From Haloarculaceae archaeon (GTDB lineage: Archaea; Halobacteriota; Halobacteria; Halobacteriales; Haloarculaceae), in assembly GCA_028274885.1 (NCBI GenBank), contig JAQCMX010000259.1:1-6024 (forward strand): 6,024 nt of DNA, written 5' to 3'. Below the pieces are notes generated by a model. The model saw only the letters and a program-made list of their open reading frames with translations, was not told the DNA's origin and did no database searches. Of this stretch, positions 5,938 through 6,024 are shown piece by piece (the first letter of the stretch is position 1; each line of letters starts with the position of its first letter). Position numbers and translations under genes: made by a program.

Positions 5938-5956
5938 AGGGGTCGGATGAACCCCT
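5938..5956. repeat. Inverted repeat upstream of the binding-protein promoter
   Basis: AGGGGT at 5938-5943 and ACCCCT at 5951-5956 are exact inverted copies with a seven-base spacer. They lie about 10 bases upstream of the BRE-like element, where archaeal activators often bind. An operator role is inference from position and symmetry only. No convincing gene is seen from 5879 to the window end. Confidence 0.35.
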
Positions 5957-6024
5957 AAGCTGTTGACTCAATCTACCGGCAAACGCTTGGCCTACTCCCC
6001 CAGCACGTTTGAACCTATGGCGTT

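Noticed and set aside
5938..6000. tRNA-like stretch on the minus strand with a stem resembling a T-arm
   Set aside because: The loop does not give a proper TTC-R-A pattern, and no matching acceptor or anticodon stems can be formed.

Overview
The window looks like haloarchaeal (class Halobacteria) chromosome. The DNA is GC-rich with isolated AT-rich TATA-like patches. The proteins are strongly acidic. The secreted protein has a twin-arginine signal ending in a lipobox. The first gene of the locus lacks a Shine-Dalgarno site, whereas genes inside the operon have good ones. Genus cannot be decided from what is visible.

All convincing genes are on the minus strand, so the locus reads from high to low coordinates. 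It encodes a complete HAAT-type (hydrophobic amino acid / amide, Liv family) ABC importer. The parts are a Tat-exported lipoprotein substrate-binding protein (5878-4616), a 368-bp gap with a promoter-like element and a leader, then four tightly packed genes: livH permease (4247-3381), livM permease (3381-2359), livG ATPase (2366-1620) and livF ATPase (1620-925). The four genes overlap by 1, 8 and 1 bases, so they are almost certainly one translationally coupled operon. After a spacer of about 230 bp comes an unrecognised soluble acidic protein (693-106).

Functionally, the lipoprotein would capture a small organic ligand outside the membrane. It would pass it to the LivH-LivM channel, with LivG and LivF hydrolysing ATP on the cytoplasmic side. 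The exact ligand cannot be read from the sequence: branched-chain amino acids are the default, but amides and aromatic or other carboxylates are transported by close relatives.

Non-coding parts: 1-105 holds only a small inverted repeat. 694-924 holds the end of the transporter operon and the probable promoter of the unknown gene. 4248-4615 holds a strong TATA-like element and a leader with several inverted repeats. 5879-6024 holds the promoter of the binding-protein gene and one inverted repeat, with no supportable gene. I see no tRNA, rRNA, mobile element, CRISPR array or clearly novel system. The most useful leads are the unknown 195-residue protein, the separate promoter and structured leader of the permease-ATPase unit, and the difference in translation signals between first and internal genes.
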